From Eubacterium sulci ATCC 35585 (GTDB lineage Bacteria > Bacillota > Clostridia > Peptostreptococcales > Anaerovoracaceae): DNA of 64,000 nt. The stretch spans positions 1,240,001-1,304,000 of the forward strand of contig CP012068.1 of NCBI GenBank assembly GCA_001189495.1, read 5' to 3'. Below, piece by piece: positions 43,837 through 52,162 of the stretch. The notes beneath the pieces were generated by a model. That model did not search any database and had not been told where the DNA came from. It was given only the letters and a program-made list of their open reading frames with translations. The position numbers and the translations under genes are program-made. Each line of letters begins with the position of its first letter. Positions within the stretch are counted from its first letter, which is position 1.

Positions 43837-44760
43837 TTATTTGCTTGCTGCTGCCTGCTGTGCTGCAACCTCAGCTGCGAAATCCTCTTCCTTCTTTTCG
43901 ATTCCTTCGCCAACCTCAAATCTTACCATCTCAACAACCTTCATTGACTTGCCAATCTTCTTGCTCTCTTCGTCAACGTACTGAGCTACTGTGATGTCTC
44001 CGTTCTTAACGAACTTCTGATCAACTAGGCAAACTTCCTTAAGTAGAGCCTTGATCTTTCCTGGGATGATTCTTTCAAGGAGCTCTTCCTTCTTACCTTC
44101 GTTAAGAAGCTGGTGCTTAGCAATTTCTGTTTCTGACTCTAGCCAGCCCTTATCAACCTCATCCTCATTTACAAACTTAGGATTCATTGATGCAACCTGC
44201 ATAGCTACGTCCTTACCAACATACTCGATTTCTTCGAATGTAGCCTCTGTCTCGATACCTACAAGTACACCGATTCTTCCGCCACCGTGGATGTATCCTG
44301 TGTAAACAACTCCTGGTGTAGCGCACTTGAAGAAACGTCTGATGTTCATGTTCTCACCGATTTTAGCAATCTTTGATGAAAGGGCATTCTGAAGTGTTCC
44401 TTCTCCGTCAAAATCAACGTTCATGAATTCTTCGATATCGTTGTTCTTCTGCTCAAGAGCCTTTGCTGCAACATCCTCAACGAACTGAACGAACTCAGGG
44501 TTCTTTGATACGAAGTCAGTCTCAGAGTTAACCTCTACAACTACTGCCTCTCTATGATCATCTGAAAATGCTAGTCTTACAAGACCTTCAGCTGCAATTC
44601 TTCCGGCCTTCTTAGCTGCCTTAGCTAGTCCCTTTTCTCTTAGGAACTCTACAGCCTTATCCATATCTCCGTCTGTTTCAACAAGAGCCTTCTTGCAATC
44701 CATCATGCCAGCGCCTGTCATCTCACGAAGTTCTTTAACCATTGATGCACTAATAGCCAT
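43837..44760 (-). CDS. tsf: Translation elongation factor Ts
   Basis: Nucleotide exchange factor that recharges EF-Tu with GTP. The 307-residue protein has the UBA-like N-terminal domain (SASMVKELREMTGAGMMDCKKAL), the EF-Tu contact region EVNSETDFVSKN (about 80-90), and the core and C-terminal modules (IHGGGRIGVLVGIE, DVAMQVASMNP). The start at 44760 is set by GAGGAGG; the longer open frame has no support. Slightly longer than E. coli EF-Ts (283) through a charged tail. Confidence 0.97.
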   Translation of the reverse strand: MAISASMVKELREMTGAGMMDCKKALVETDGDMDKAVEFLREKGLAKAAKKAGRIAAEGLVRLAFSDDHREAVVVEVNSETDFVSKNPEFVQFVEDVAAKALEQKNNDIEEFMNVDFDGEGTLQNALSSKIAKIGENMNIRRFFKCATPGVVYTGYIHGGGRIGVLVGIETEATFEEIEYVGKDVAMQVASMNPKFVNEDEVDKGWLESETEIAKHQLLNEGKKEELLERIIPGKIKALLKEVCLVDQKFVKNGDITVAQYVDEESKKIGKSMKVVEMVRFEVGEGIEKKEEDFAAEVAAQQAAASK

Positions 44761-44831
44761 TTTATCCTCCTCAAATACATTTTGGCTTAGCAAAAGCCAA
44801 GCCAAATAAAGTTCATTCTGTCGGTCGCTTA

Positions 44832-45605
44832 TTATTCAGCAGCGACTTCCTCGATATCCTTTGCTTCGCTTGCTGCAGCCTGAGCCATCTGCTCTTCAGC
44901 GCTTACGCCCTCGTCAAAGCTCTCACCCTGGTGAGCTTCGATAACTGCATCTGCGAGCTTTCCTGCAAATAGCTTGATTGCTCTGATAGCATCATCATTA
45001 CCTGGGATGATGTAATCTAGATCATCTGGATCGCAGTTTGTATCTGCAATACCTACTACAGGAATTCCCAAAATCTTAGCTTCCTTAATCGCAATCTTCT
45101 CCTTCTTAGGATCAACTACGAACATAACTCCTGGAAGTCCCTTCATCTCCTTGATACCACCAAGGTTCTTCTCTAGCTTATCGCGCTCTGCTGTAAGCTT
45201 AGTAACTTCCTTCTTGGATAGCTTATCAAATGTTCCGTTCTCTTCCATCTCGTTGATCTCGTTGAGACGCTTAATTCTTGTGCCGATTGTCTTGTGGTTT
45301 GTAAGCATTCCGCCAAGCCATCTCTCGCTTACGAAGTACTCTCCGCATCTCTCAGCCTCGTCCTTGATTGCGTTCTGAGCCTGCTTCTTTGTTCCTACGA
45401 AAAGAACAGGCTTACCCTCTGCAGCTACGCTCTTAACGAACTCATAAGCTTCGTCGAACATAGTTACAGTCTGCTGTAAATCTATGATATAGATTCCGTT
45501 TCTCTCTGTGAAGATATATGGAGCCATCTTAGGGTTCCATCTTCTTGTCTGGTGACCAAAGTGTACACCTGCTTCTAAAAGCTGTTTCATTGAAATTACT
45601 GACAT
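44832..45605 (-). CDS. rpsB: 30S ribosomal protein S2
   Basis: Small-subunit ribosomal protein. The 257-residue product has [25 protein letters not shown], the [14 protein letters not shown] segment, [20 protein letters not shown] and the [27 protein letters not shown] block. The start at 45605 is set by AGGAGG; the frame upstream is open for 42 more codons but is leader. The acidic C-terminal 30 residues are an extension. The gene leads the rpsB-tsf operon. Confidence 0.98.
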   Translation of the reverse strand: MSVISMKQLLEAGVHFGHQTRRWNPKMAPYIFTERNGIYIIDLQQTVTMFDEAYEFVKSVAAEGKPVLFVGTKKQAQNAIKDEAERCGEYFVSERWLGGMLTNHKTIGTRIKRLNEINEMEENGTFDKLSKKEVTKLTAERDKLEKNLGGIKEMKGLPGVMFVVDPKKEKIAIKEAKILGIPVVGIADTNCDPDDLDYIIPGNDDAIRAIKLFAGKLADAVIEAHQGESFDEGVSAEEQMAQAAASEAKDIEEVAAE

Positions 45606-45696
45606 ATTGTCCTCCTGGTTTTCCTTCCACTCGGATTCCGCGAGCACATAACTATAGTATCTATAGCACCAAGATGCCGCACACCGGGTGTGAATT

Positions 45697-45735
45697 ATAA
45701 AAATATATGGTGGTTCACAGCGAACCACCATATAT
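45697..45735 (-). terminator. Hairpin terminator upstream of rpsB
   Basis: Perfect 14-base-pair stem (ATATATGGTGGTTC / GAACCACCATATAT) with a five-base loop and a short U-run on the minus strand. It most likely separates the surface protein gene from rpsB, or acts in an rpsB leader. Confidence 0.7.
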
Positions 45736-45780
45736 TATATATAAATTTAGCTATTTCTGCAAGGAATTTCTTAAACATTT

Positions 45781-45809
45781 CATAGGGAAATTTAATATAT
45801 TTTCCTATG
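45781..45809 (-). terminator. First hairpin after the surface protein gene
   Basis: Stem CATAGGGAAA / TTTTCCTATG with an AT-rich loop, 17 bases after the stop of the surface protein gene. No strong U-run; it acts in tandem with the hairpin at 45697-45735. Confidence 0.5.
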
Positions 45810-45825
45810 AATTTCGGTGTCTAAA

Positions 45826-47586
45826 CTATCTTGCGCTCTTCTTTCTATAAACAGCTACTGCTGATGTTAATGATGCTAGAAGAACAAGAGTCATAAGCTG
45901 CATATCTGAAGAATCACCTGTGTTTGGCGTAGCTTTTCTGCTAGCTGTTTGGCCCTGTGCCTGTGACCCTGCTACTGCTTGAGTTGAACCTGGCTGCGCT
46001 GGGTTAGCTGGCTGCGCCGGATTCACAGCAGGCTGTCCAGGATTTGCTGGATTAGCTGGGTTTGCTGGATTCACAGCAGGTCCCTGAGCTAGGTTTATTG
46101 TTGATGTAGCATAACGACCGTTTGCGAATGTCATCGTAACTGTATGTCTTCCTACAGCTAAACCTGATGTATTTATTGAAACGATAGTCGATCCACTCTT
46201 TGATGTGTACTTGGTGCTATCTAAAACCTCTCCATCAATTAGAACCTCGTGGAAGTCACTATATTCAGCATCTACTCTTATAGTTGCTGTATCTCCCTGC
46301 TTTAGGTCTAGTTCCTTACCCTCTAAAACATTGTACTCTGGATCTAGACCAGAAATCTTAACTAACTTGTCCTTAGCAAATGAAAGCTTCTTATGTGACC
46401 ACTGATCAAATTTAGTTGATCTAGCTAGCAGGTCAAAGGCCTCGTCAAATTCGCTTACAGGTATTACGAAGTGCAGCTTTCCTGCATCGTCCTTACCTAC
46501 AAACGCCTGTGACTTAGGAAGCTGAGCAGATGTATATAGCTTGTCAGGATTTCCGGCTGCGATAGCGCCAGCTGGAGCATCCTTAACCATCTTACCAACA
46601 TAAAGAGCATCGTAACCAACTCCGCTTAGGTATATGTCTGCAAAGACTGGCTTTCCATTATCAGCAATTGTTAAAGTAGCCTTAACTACTCTAAACATCT
46701 TGCTTCCATAAGTATTTGCAATGCCTGCATCATCAGTTTTCTTTGGGTCTCCAGTTACATTGTAAACGCCCTTCTCAAGAGTTTTAGGTTCCGGTGCATT
46801 TTCCTTCTTCATGAAATAACCAGTATAGATGTTATGGTCATTCTTAGCCGAAATTCTATCTGTGATAACCGAATTTCCTTTTGTATAGTATTTGCCATCA
46901 GTCATTCCAGCTTGCTCATACTCGTCTCCGAGTGACATGCTAAAAACAGCTTCCTTTGTTAGACGATAAGTATATTCATTTCCGTTCTTAGAATATGGTT
47001 CTATTACTGTTCCATCCTGAGCATCTGTAATCTTAATATTAGCCTGTGGACTAACTTCTTCTCTTAGGCCATTGTTATCTACCTTTACAGCACCAATTAT
47101 GAAAACATAGTATGTTCTCTCTAGTGAAACCTTCATACTATACTTGATCCACTTATTCATGCCTTTTGAGTAAGCGGAGAATTCAAACTGCTGACCGATT
47201 GGGATAGGCATCTCTGCAGTGGCTTTTCCCTTATCAAAGTTTGCTGATGGCTCTTCAGTTTCTGTTCTAATAGTCTGCTGAACACCATCTACATTGACGC
47301 TGTATGCGAGAATGCCCTTTGAAGCAAAAGTCACAACCGCATAAGACTTTCCGTTAACTATGTTAACCTGAGACACTGATACTGCAACTCTCTTCTGCTC
47401 AAAATCGAGTTTGATGTCATCGTAGATTCCATCTACGGTTGTAGTAGAATTGCTAAAACTAGCTGTTGTCACTGGTGTCGGAAGCTCATCTGCAAATGCA
47501 CTCATTGCAGGAAGCATCGCAAATATCATTGCAACAGTCAAAAGTACGGTTAGTAATCTCTGTTTTACGTTACTTTTGTAACTCAT
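45826..47586 (-). CDS. Sortase-anchored surface protein with two related beta domains
   Basis: A 586-residue exported protein. It begins with a signal peptide (basic start, hydrophobic core, likely cut after AFA near residue 32) and ends with a cell wall sorting signal: TPNTG at about 553, a hydrophobic stretch and the basic tail YRKKSAR. Before it is a Pro/Asn/Ala-rich wall-spanning linker (about 500-535). Residues about 60-160 and 300-420 look like two copies of one beta-rich domain, each ending in a pattern with a conserved serine, then W and a short strand (AYSKGMNKWIKYSMKVS and ARSTKFDQWSHKKLSF). Similarity to NEAT haem-binding domains is possible but unverified. A third region (425-500) looks Ig-like. 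Ligand unknown. Confidence 0.8.
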   Translation of the reverse strand: MSYKSNVKQRLLTVLLTVAMIFAMLPAMSAFADELPTPVTTASFSNSTTTVDGIYDDIKLDFEQKRVAVSVSQVNIVNGKSYAVVTFASKGILAYSVNVDGVQQTIRTETEEPSANFDKGKATAEMPIPIGQQFEFSAYSKGMNKWIKYSMKVSLERTYYVFIIGAVKVDNNGLREEVSPQANIKITDAQDGTVIEPYSKNGNEYTYRLTKEAVFSMSLGDEYEQAGMTDGKYYTKGNSVITDRISAKNDHNIYTGYFMKKENAPEPKTLEKGVYNVTGDPKKTDDAGIANTYGSKMFRVVKATLTIADNGKPVFADIYLSGVGYDALYVGKMVKDAPAGAIAAGNPDKLYTSAQLPKSQAFVGKDDAGKLHFVIPVSEFDEAFDLLARSTKFDQWSHKKLSFAKDKLVKISGLDPEYNVLEGKELDLKQGDTATIRVDAEYSDFHEVLIDGEVLDSTKYTSKSGSTIVSINTSGLAVGRHTVTMTFANGRYATSTINLAQGPAVNPANPANPANPGQPAVNPAQPANPAQPGSTQAVAGSQAQGQTASRKATPNTGDSSDMQLMTLVLLASLTSAVAVYRKKSAR

Positions 47587-47657
47587 TTATACCTCCAAAA
47601 TATAAAAAAGCGATAACTTATATGTAATCACAACACAATAATTATATCATAATAATA

Positions 47658-47694
47658 TAAAAAAACCAACTTAATCGCCTTGGCGTAAGCTGGT
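47658..47694 (-). terminator. Terminator after rpoZ
   Basis: Minus strand ACCAGCTTA / TAAGTTGGT stem with a further CGCC / GGCG pairing in the loop, followed by seven T. Confidence 0.8.
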
Positions 47695-47717
47695 CTTTAT
47701 CATCATTTATCACTGAT

Positions 47718-47924
47718 TTACTTATCGAGAGTTTCTCTGTTATAGCTTACGAGACCATCGCTAATTTCGTATGCAGCCTGCGAAACAGCTCTGTCGTTAG
47801 GACACTCATCTGTCAAAAGTGGATATCCGTCAATGATATCTCTTGCTCTCTTTGCTGCAAGAACAACTAGAGTGTATCTGCTATCTACTTTCTTTCTAAT
47901 CTCATTTATTGATGGGTATAACAT
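47718..47924 (-). CDS. rpoZ: RNA polymerase omega subunit
   Basis: Small RNA polymerase assembly subunit of 68 residues. It has the omega pattern: LYPSINEIRKKVDSRYTLVVLAAKRARDI at the N-terminus (usual YxLVVxxAKRAR core) and an end that includes KAVSQAAYEI-like AVSQAAYEISDG. The ATG overlaps the gmk stop by one base, the normal gmk-rpoZ pairing. Confidence 0.93.
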   Translation of the reverse strand: MLYPSINEIRKKVDSRYTLVVLAAKRARDIIDGYPLLTDECPNDRAVSQAAYEISDGLVSYNRETLDK

Positions 47925-48553
47925 TATTCTTCCTCCCTATACTTTGCAATAATCTCATCTGCTATTTCATCTATTCTGTGATGCTCTGCGTAAATTATGC
48001 TCTTTACATTCTTAACTGCATCATCAAGTTCATCGTTTACTATGTAGTAATCGTAGTTCTTAAGCATCTCTATCTCTGTAAGAGCCTTTGCGATTCTCTG
48101 ATTTAGGCTTTCCTCACTCTCTGTTCCTCTACCTGCTAGGCGATGCTTGAGAGTTGCCAGCGATGGTGGGCATACGAAAATCGTAATACTCTGTGGATAA
48201 TTTTCCTTTACCTGCATAGCACCCTGAACGTCTATCTCAAGCAGTACATCCTTACCCCAAGTGAGCTTGTCTAGCACCTTCTGCTTAGGCGTTCCATAGT
48301 AGTTTCCGAAAACCTCTGCGTGCTCCAAAAACTCACCCTTCTGTATCATATCTTCAAACCTATCGTGATTAACAAAGAAGTAGCTTACTCCTTCAATTTC
48401 TCCCTCGCGTGGCTTTCTAGTTGTTGCAGATACAGATATCTCTAAATCGATGTTCTCAAGCAGCTTCTTGCAGATTGTACCCTTTCCGACTCCCGATGGA
48501 CCCGATAGTACAAAAAGCTTGCCCTTGTTTCCGAAACCTTCCTTGCCTTGCAA
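47924..48553 (-). CDS. gmk: Guanylate kinase
   Basis: Phosphorylates GMP to GDP. The 209-residue protein has the P-loop LFVLSGPSGVGKGTI, the GMP-binding segment SATTRKPREGEIEGVSYFF, and EIDVQGAMQVK. The start is a TTG at 48553 with AGGAG seven bases upstream; no ATG is available before the P-loop. Its own promoter is at 48588-48616. Confidence 0.96.
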   Translation of the reverse strand: MQGKEGFGNKGKLFVLSGPSGVGKGTICKKLLENIDLEISVSATTRKPREGEIEGVSYFFVNHDRFEDMIQKGEFLEHAEVFGNYYGTPKQKVLDKLTWGKDVLLEIDVQGAMQVKENYPQSITIFVCPPSLATLKHRLAGRGTESEESLNQRIAKALTEIEMLKNYDYYIVNDELDDAVKNVKSIIYAEHHRIDEIADEIIAKYREEE

Positions 48554-48587
48554 AACAGTACTCCTAACCTAATCTTATCAAAATAGA

Positions 48588-48616
48588 ATTATAGCATTTT
48601 GCGACTTCATTCTCAA
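48588..48616 (-). promoter_or_regulatory. Sigma-A promoter for gmk-rpoZ
   Basis: Minus strand TTGAGA, 17 bases, TATAAT; ten of twelve consensus bases, about 35 bases before the gmk start. Confidence 0.7.
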
Positions 48617-48688
48617 GGCTTAAATGCTATTTTCCTCATAAATTGCATATTTTCTGCCCGTGAGGGCATTTTGATGTAAATAAGCAGC

Positions 48689-49573
48689 TTACTCTATGTT
48701 TTGAACCTGCTCTCTTATCTTCTCAACCTCCGCCTTTATCTTGAGCATTCTCTCGGTTATACTAAGGTCGTTGGCCTTGGAGCCGATTGTGTTAGCCTCT
48801 CTGTTCATTTCCTGAACTAGGAAGTCTAGACGCTTTCCGTCAGGCTGACCCTTCTCGTCAATGATTTTCTTCATCTGCTCCATATGGCTGTTTAGCCTTG
48901 TTATTTCCTCATCGATGTTGCACTTATCTGCAAATATAGCAGCTTCGAGAGCTATCCTCTCCTCAGATGCAACAGTCGCATCCTCAAGAAGTGTTGCAAT
49001 CCTATTCTTTAGTCTCTCTGCATATTCTTTAGGCACAGAAGGAGCACGCTCGCTTATCTCGGCAACAAAATCCTTGATGACTTCGCCTCTTTCTAGCATA
49101 TCCTTTTCTAGCTTCTTGCCCTCTGCAATTCTCATCTCATCAAGATTTATGGCAGCTAGTCTAACTGGCTCTAGGATTGCCGCTAGAACCTCATCCTGAT
49201 CTTCGACATCTGGAACTATTCTCATAACATCTGGTTGCTGAGCAAGTAAATCTAGACTAAGCTCACCGCTAAGGCCATAGCTTTCCTTTAGTATCTTGAA
49301 GTTCTCTACATACTGCTTTGCAACAAGGTCGTTTAGTTTGATAGTTACATCGCTTTCTGTAAGGTTTTCGACCATAACAGAAACATCGAGCTTGCCGCGC
49401 TTGATTACCTCTTTGATTGTAGATTTTATTTTCTCTTCAGCAAAGGCATATCGCCTTGCCATTTTTACATTTATATCGCAATACCTGTGATTTACCGATC
49501 TTATCTCTACGACTACAGTTCTCTTCTCGTCTGTTACCTCGGCTCTACCGAAGCCTGTCATACTTTTAATCAT
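48689..49573 (-). CDS. yicC: YicC family endoribonuclease-like protein
   Basis: A 294-residue protein of the YicC/YloC family, for which RNA cleavage has been reported in other bacteria. Marks are MIKSMTGFGRAE at the start, EIRSVNHRYCDINVKMARR, and the C-terminal GKRLDFLVQEMNREANTIGSKANDL. The start at 49573 is set by the family start and GAGGATG upstream. It is close upstream of gmk, as in many Firmicutes, and divergent from rqcH with overlapping promoters. Confidence 0.93.
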   Translation of the reverse strand: MIKSMTGFGRAEVTDEKRTVVVEIRSVNHRYCDINVKMARRYAFAEEKIKSTIKEVIKRGKLDVSVMVENLTESDVTIKLNDLVAKQYVENFKILKESYGLSGELSLDLLAQQPDVMRIVPDVEDQDEVLAAILEPVRLAAINLDEMRIAEGKKLEKDMLERGEVIKDFVAEISERAPSVPKEYAERLKNRIATLLEDATVASEERIALEAAIFADKCNIDEEITRLNSHMEQMKKIIDEKGQPDGKRLDFLVQEMNREANTIGSKANDLSITERMLKIKAEVEKIREQVQNIE

Positions 49574-49610
49574 GTATTCATCCTCGTTTCTGTATGCATA
49601 TCCATACACA

Positions 49611-49639
49611 ATCATAACACATTTGCAATTGATTGACAA
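49611..49639 (-). promoter_or_regulatory. Sigma-A promoter for yicC
   Basis: Minus strand TTGTCA, 17 bases, TATGAT. Its -35 box overlaps the -35 box of the divergent rqcH promoter. Confidence 0.6.
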
Positions 49640-49661
49640 ACAAGCATAGTCAAATTAAAAT
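49633..49661 (+). promoter_or_regulatory. Sigma-A promoter for rqcH
   Basis: TTGACA, 17 bases, TAAAAT; eleven of twelve consensus bases, about 30 bases before the start codon. Confidence 0.7.
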
Positions 49662-49691
49662 TAAATACATATATTTAAGGAGGATATCCTC

Positions 49692-51410
49692 ATGGCATTT
49701 GATGCAATAGTGACAAGAGCAATGGTCAAGGAGCTAAAAGACCAGGCCTTGCTAGGAAAAATAGACAAAATATACCAGCCCGTACGCGATGAGCTGGTTA
49801 TAAATATACACACCAAAAACGGAAATAAGCGGCTTTTCGCATCTGCATCTAGCAATGCGCCAAGGCTTCATTTTATCGACTATAACACCGCAAATCCTGC
49901 AACGCCTTTCGCATTTTGCATGCTGCTTAGAAAGCATTTGTCAGGCGGAAGAATAGTTGCTATCGAGCAAAAGGATTGCGAGCGAATAATTGAATTTTCA
50001 TTTGAGACCCTAAACGAGCTAGGCTTTACACTAGGCAAGAAGCTCATCTTTGAGATCATGGGAAAACACAGCAATGTTATTTTAGTTGATACCGAAAGCG
50101 GAAACATTGTCGATGCAATCAAAAGAGTTTCAATCGACACAAGCCGTGCAAGACAGGTTCTTCCCGGAATGCGATACGAGTATCCGCCTGCTCAGGATAA
50201 GATAGCCTTTGATAAACTCACATTCGAGCAGTTTGCAAGCTTTGAACCATCAGCTAAGATTTACCTAAATACGATAGGCGGTATTTCGCCAGCTATTTCT
50301 AGAGAACTAGCTAGCAAAGCAGTAAACAGCAAGGAAGATGCCTTTGAGTTCATCAGAGCAGCAGCAGAAATCGGAGAGACTTCTGAAGGTGCAGGAGCTT
50401 GCACTTCTATTAAACCAGTCATATATTTTGAGGACGAGGAATGCACAAAGCCTCTTGACTACCATGTGATGCCACTTGGAGAGCTCGAGAGTTCTGCATA
50501 TCCAAAGCACTTTGATAACATTAGCCTCTGTATAGATAACTTCTTCTCAGGCAAGATAAATTCAGGTCTAGTAAAACAGCGCTCTCACGACCTTTACAAG
50601 AAGGTTCAGTCCATGCATGATAAGGCTCTTCTCAAGAAGCAGAAGCTTTCCGAGGATTTAAGTTCCGCTCAGGACTCAGAATATTTGAGGCTATATGGAG
50701 AAATTCTTACAGCTAACCTTCACGCTGTCAAAGCAGGAGCAAGCAAGGTCAAGCTTCTAAACTACTATGATGGAAGTGATATAGAAATCCCGCTAGATAC
50801 GAGATTTTCAGCATCAAAGAATGCACAAATATATTTTAAGAAGTACGGAAAATCAAAGACAGCTATAAAGGAAAAGACTTCCCAGCTAGAAGAAACGCAA
50901 GTGGATATCGATTATCTCGACTCGGTTCTGAGCTTCCTGGATGAACTCGAAAGCCCCGAGGATATAGAGGCAGTCAGAACAGAGCTTGTAGAAGGTGGAT
51001 ACCTGAAACCGAGAAAGCTCAAGGGCAAACTTCCTAAGTTTAAGCCTAGCCCTCACAAATATAAATCGCCTTCTGGTTTTGATATTCTCGTCGGCAGAAA
51101 CAACAAGGAAAACGATACTTTGACGCTGAAGACTGCATCAAAGAGCGATATCTGGCTCCACACCAAAGACATCCCAGGTTCACACGTAATCCTAAAGACA
51201 GACGGCGAGGAAGCTAGTGCTGATGATATCTACTGCGCAGCAGCAATTGCCGCTTGGCATAGCAAGGGCAAGGAATCTGCAAATGTGGCAGTCGACTATG
51301 TACCAGTAAAATACGTCAAAAAGCCATCTGGCGCAAAGCCTGGTATGGTTATATTTACAAATAACCATACGGTATATATAGACCCAGCACTACCAAAAAA
51401 GAATGACTAA
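49692..51410 (+). CDS. rqcH: Ribosome quality control factor RqcH (NFACT family, fibronectin-binding-type)
   Basis: Binds stalled 50S subunits with peptidyl-tRNA and directs alanine tailing of the unfinished chain. The 572-residue protein has NFACT-N (1-about 230, starting MAFDAIVTRAMVKEL), a helical coiled-coil part (about 285-420) and the NFACT-R domain (about 455-560: ILVGRNNKENDTLTLKTASKSDIWLHTKDIPGSHVIL). At positions 97-98, where B. subtilis RqcH has the functional Asp-Arg pair, this protein has Glu-Arg (QKDCERII). Older annotations call it fibronectin-binding protein. Confidence 0.93.
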   Translation: MAFDAIVTRAMVKELKDQALLGKIDKIYQPVRDELVINIHTKNGNKRLFASASSNAPRLHFIDYNTANPATPFAFCMLLRKHLSGGRIVAIEQKDCERIIEFSFETLNELGFTLGKKLIFEIMGKHSNVILVDTESGNIVDAIKRVSIDTSRARQVLPGMRYEYPPAQDKIAFDKLTFEQFASFEPSAKIYLNTIGGISPAISRELASKAVNSKEDAFEFIRAAAEIGETSEGAGACTSIKPVIYFEDEECTKPLDYHVMPLGELESSAYPKHFDNISLCIDNFFSGKINSGLVKQRSHDLYKKVQSMHDKALLKKQKLSEDLSSAQDSEYLRLYGEILTANLHAVKAGASKVKLLNYYDGSDIEIPLDTRFSASKNAQIYFKKYGKSKTAIKEKTSQLEETQVDIDYLDSVLSFLDELESPEDIEAVRTELVEGGYLKPRKLKGKLPKFKPSPHKYKSPSGFDILVGRNNKENDTLTLKTASKSDIWLHTKDIPGSHVILKTDGEEASADDIYCAAAIAAWHSKGKESANVAVDYVPVKYVKKPSGAKPGMVIFTNNHTVYIDPALPKKND

Positions 51411-51418
51411 ATCGAAAC

Positions 51419-51450
51419 GACCTCCGGAGCCTAACCCTGGAGGTCATTTA
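51419..51450. terminator. Bidirectional terminator between rqcH and the alarmone synthetase gene
   Basis: GACCTCC / GGAGGTC stem with a longer pairing option (GACCTCCGG / CCTGGAGGTC) and T/A-rich flanks on both sides. It serves the convergent genes. Confidence 0.65.
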
Positions 51451-51482
51451 ATTCATCCTGATTTTACTTTGTTATCTCACTT

Positions 51483-52160
51483 CTAGCTTTTGATAGGAAT
51501 CATCTCTCTAATCGCGAGCATTTTCTTATCAGTCTCTGCTATGGTATCTGCACACTCCTTTAGCATAGCCATAATTTCACCAGCGTTTTCAATATCCTGC
51601 TTGTACTTCATTTTATGCTCAAGGCTAGCCCAATAGTTCATGGCTACTGTTCTTATCTGAACCTCTACACGCATAGGCAGCTTCTCATCCGAGAAGAAAA
51701 CTGGAATTTCAATTATCATATGGTAGCTTCTATATCCATTTGGCTTAGGATTTTTGATGTAGTCCTTGACCTGAATCAGCCTTACATCATCCTGTCTTGC
51801 TAACATCTTTGCCACCTTGTAAATGTCATCGATGAAGCCACATATTACTCTGATTCCAGCTACGTCGTTTAGATTTTCCTGTATTGAACTTAATGTGAGT
51901 TCGTCTCCCTGACGCTCTAGCTTTTCAAATATGCTTAGAGTCTTCTTGCGCCTTGAGAGTATGCTGTTTATAGGGTTTTGATGTCCAAGTAGCGATAGCT
52001 CATCGTTGAGTATCTCTAGCTTGGTTCGCACTTCTCTTATCGCAGACTCATATCTCATAAGTAGAATATCCAGCTCGTACATAAATGCCTTGGCTTCATC
52101 TGGATCCTTTGGTAGATATTTAGTTATGAGTCCTTGCATGGTCTCTGCTTTTGTTCTCAT
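51483..52160 (-). CDS. Small alarmone synthetase (RelQ/YjbM-like GTP pyrophosphokinase)
   Basis: Makes (p)ppGpp from GTP/GDP and ATP without a hydrolase domain. The 225-residue protein has the synthetase motifs ILSRRKKTLSIFEKLER, NDVAGIRVICGFIDDIY, KPNGYRSYHMIIEIP and VEVQIRTVAMNYWASLEHKMKYK. The start at 52160 has GGGGGAAA upstream, three bases after the DUF915 stop; an ATG at 52175 is a possible alternative. No HD domain, so degradation must depend on another enzyme. Confidence 0.92.
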   Translation of the reverse strand: MRTKAETMQGLITKYLPKDPDEAKAFMYELDILLMRYESAIREVRTKLEILNDELSLLGHQNPINSILSRRKKTLSIFEKLERQGDELTLSSIQENLNDVAGIRVICGFIDDIYKVAKMLARQDDVRLIQVKDYIKNPKPNGYRSYHMIIEIPVFFSDEKLPMRVEVQIRTVAMNYWASLEHKMKYKQDIENAGEIMAMLKECADTIAETDKKMLAIREMIPIKS

Positions 52161-52162
52161 TG

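Noticed and set aside
45606-45696. Autoregulatory ribosomal S2 leader RNA
   Set aside because: The region has a small CACACCCGGTGTG hairpin but no structure I can match to a known S2 leader; the strong hairpin upstream is explained as a terminator.
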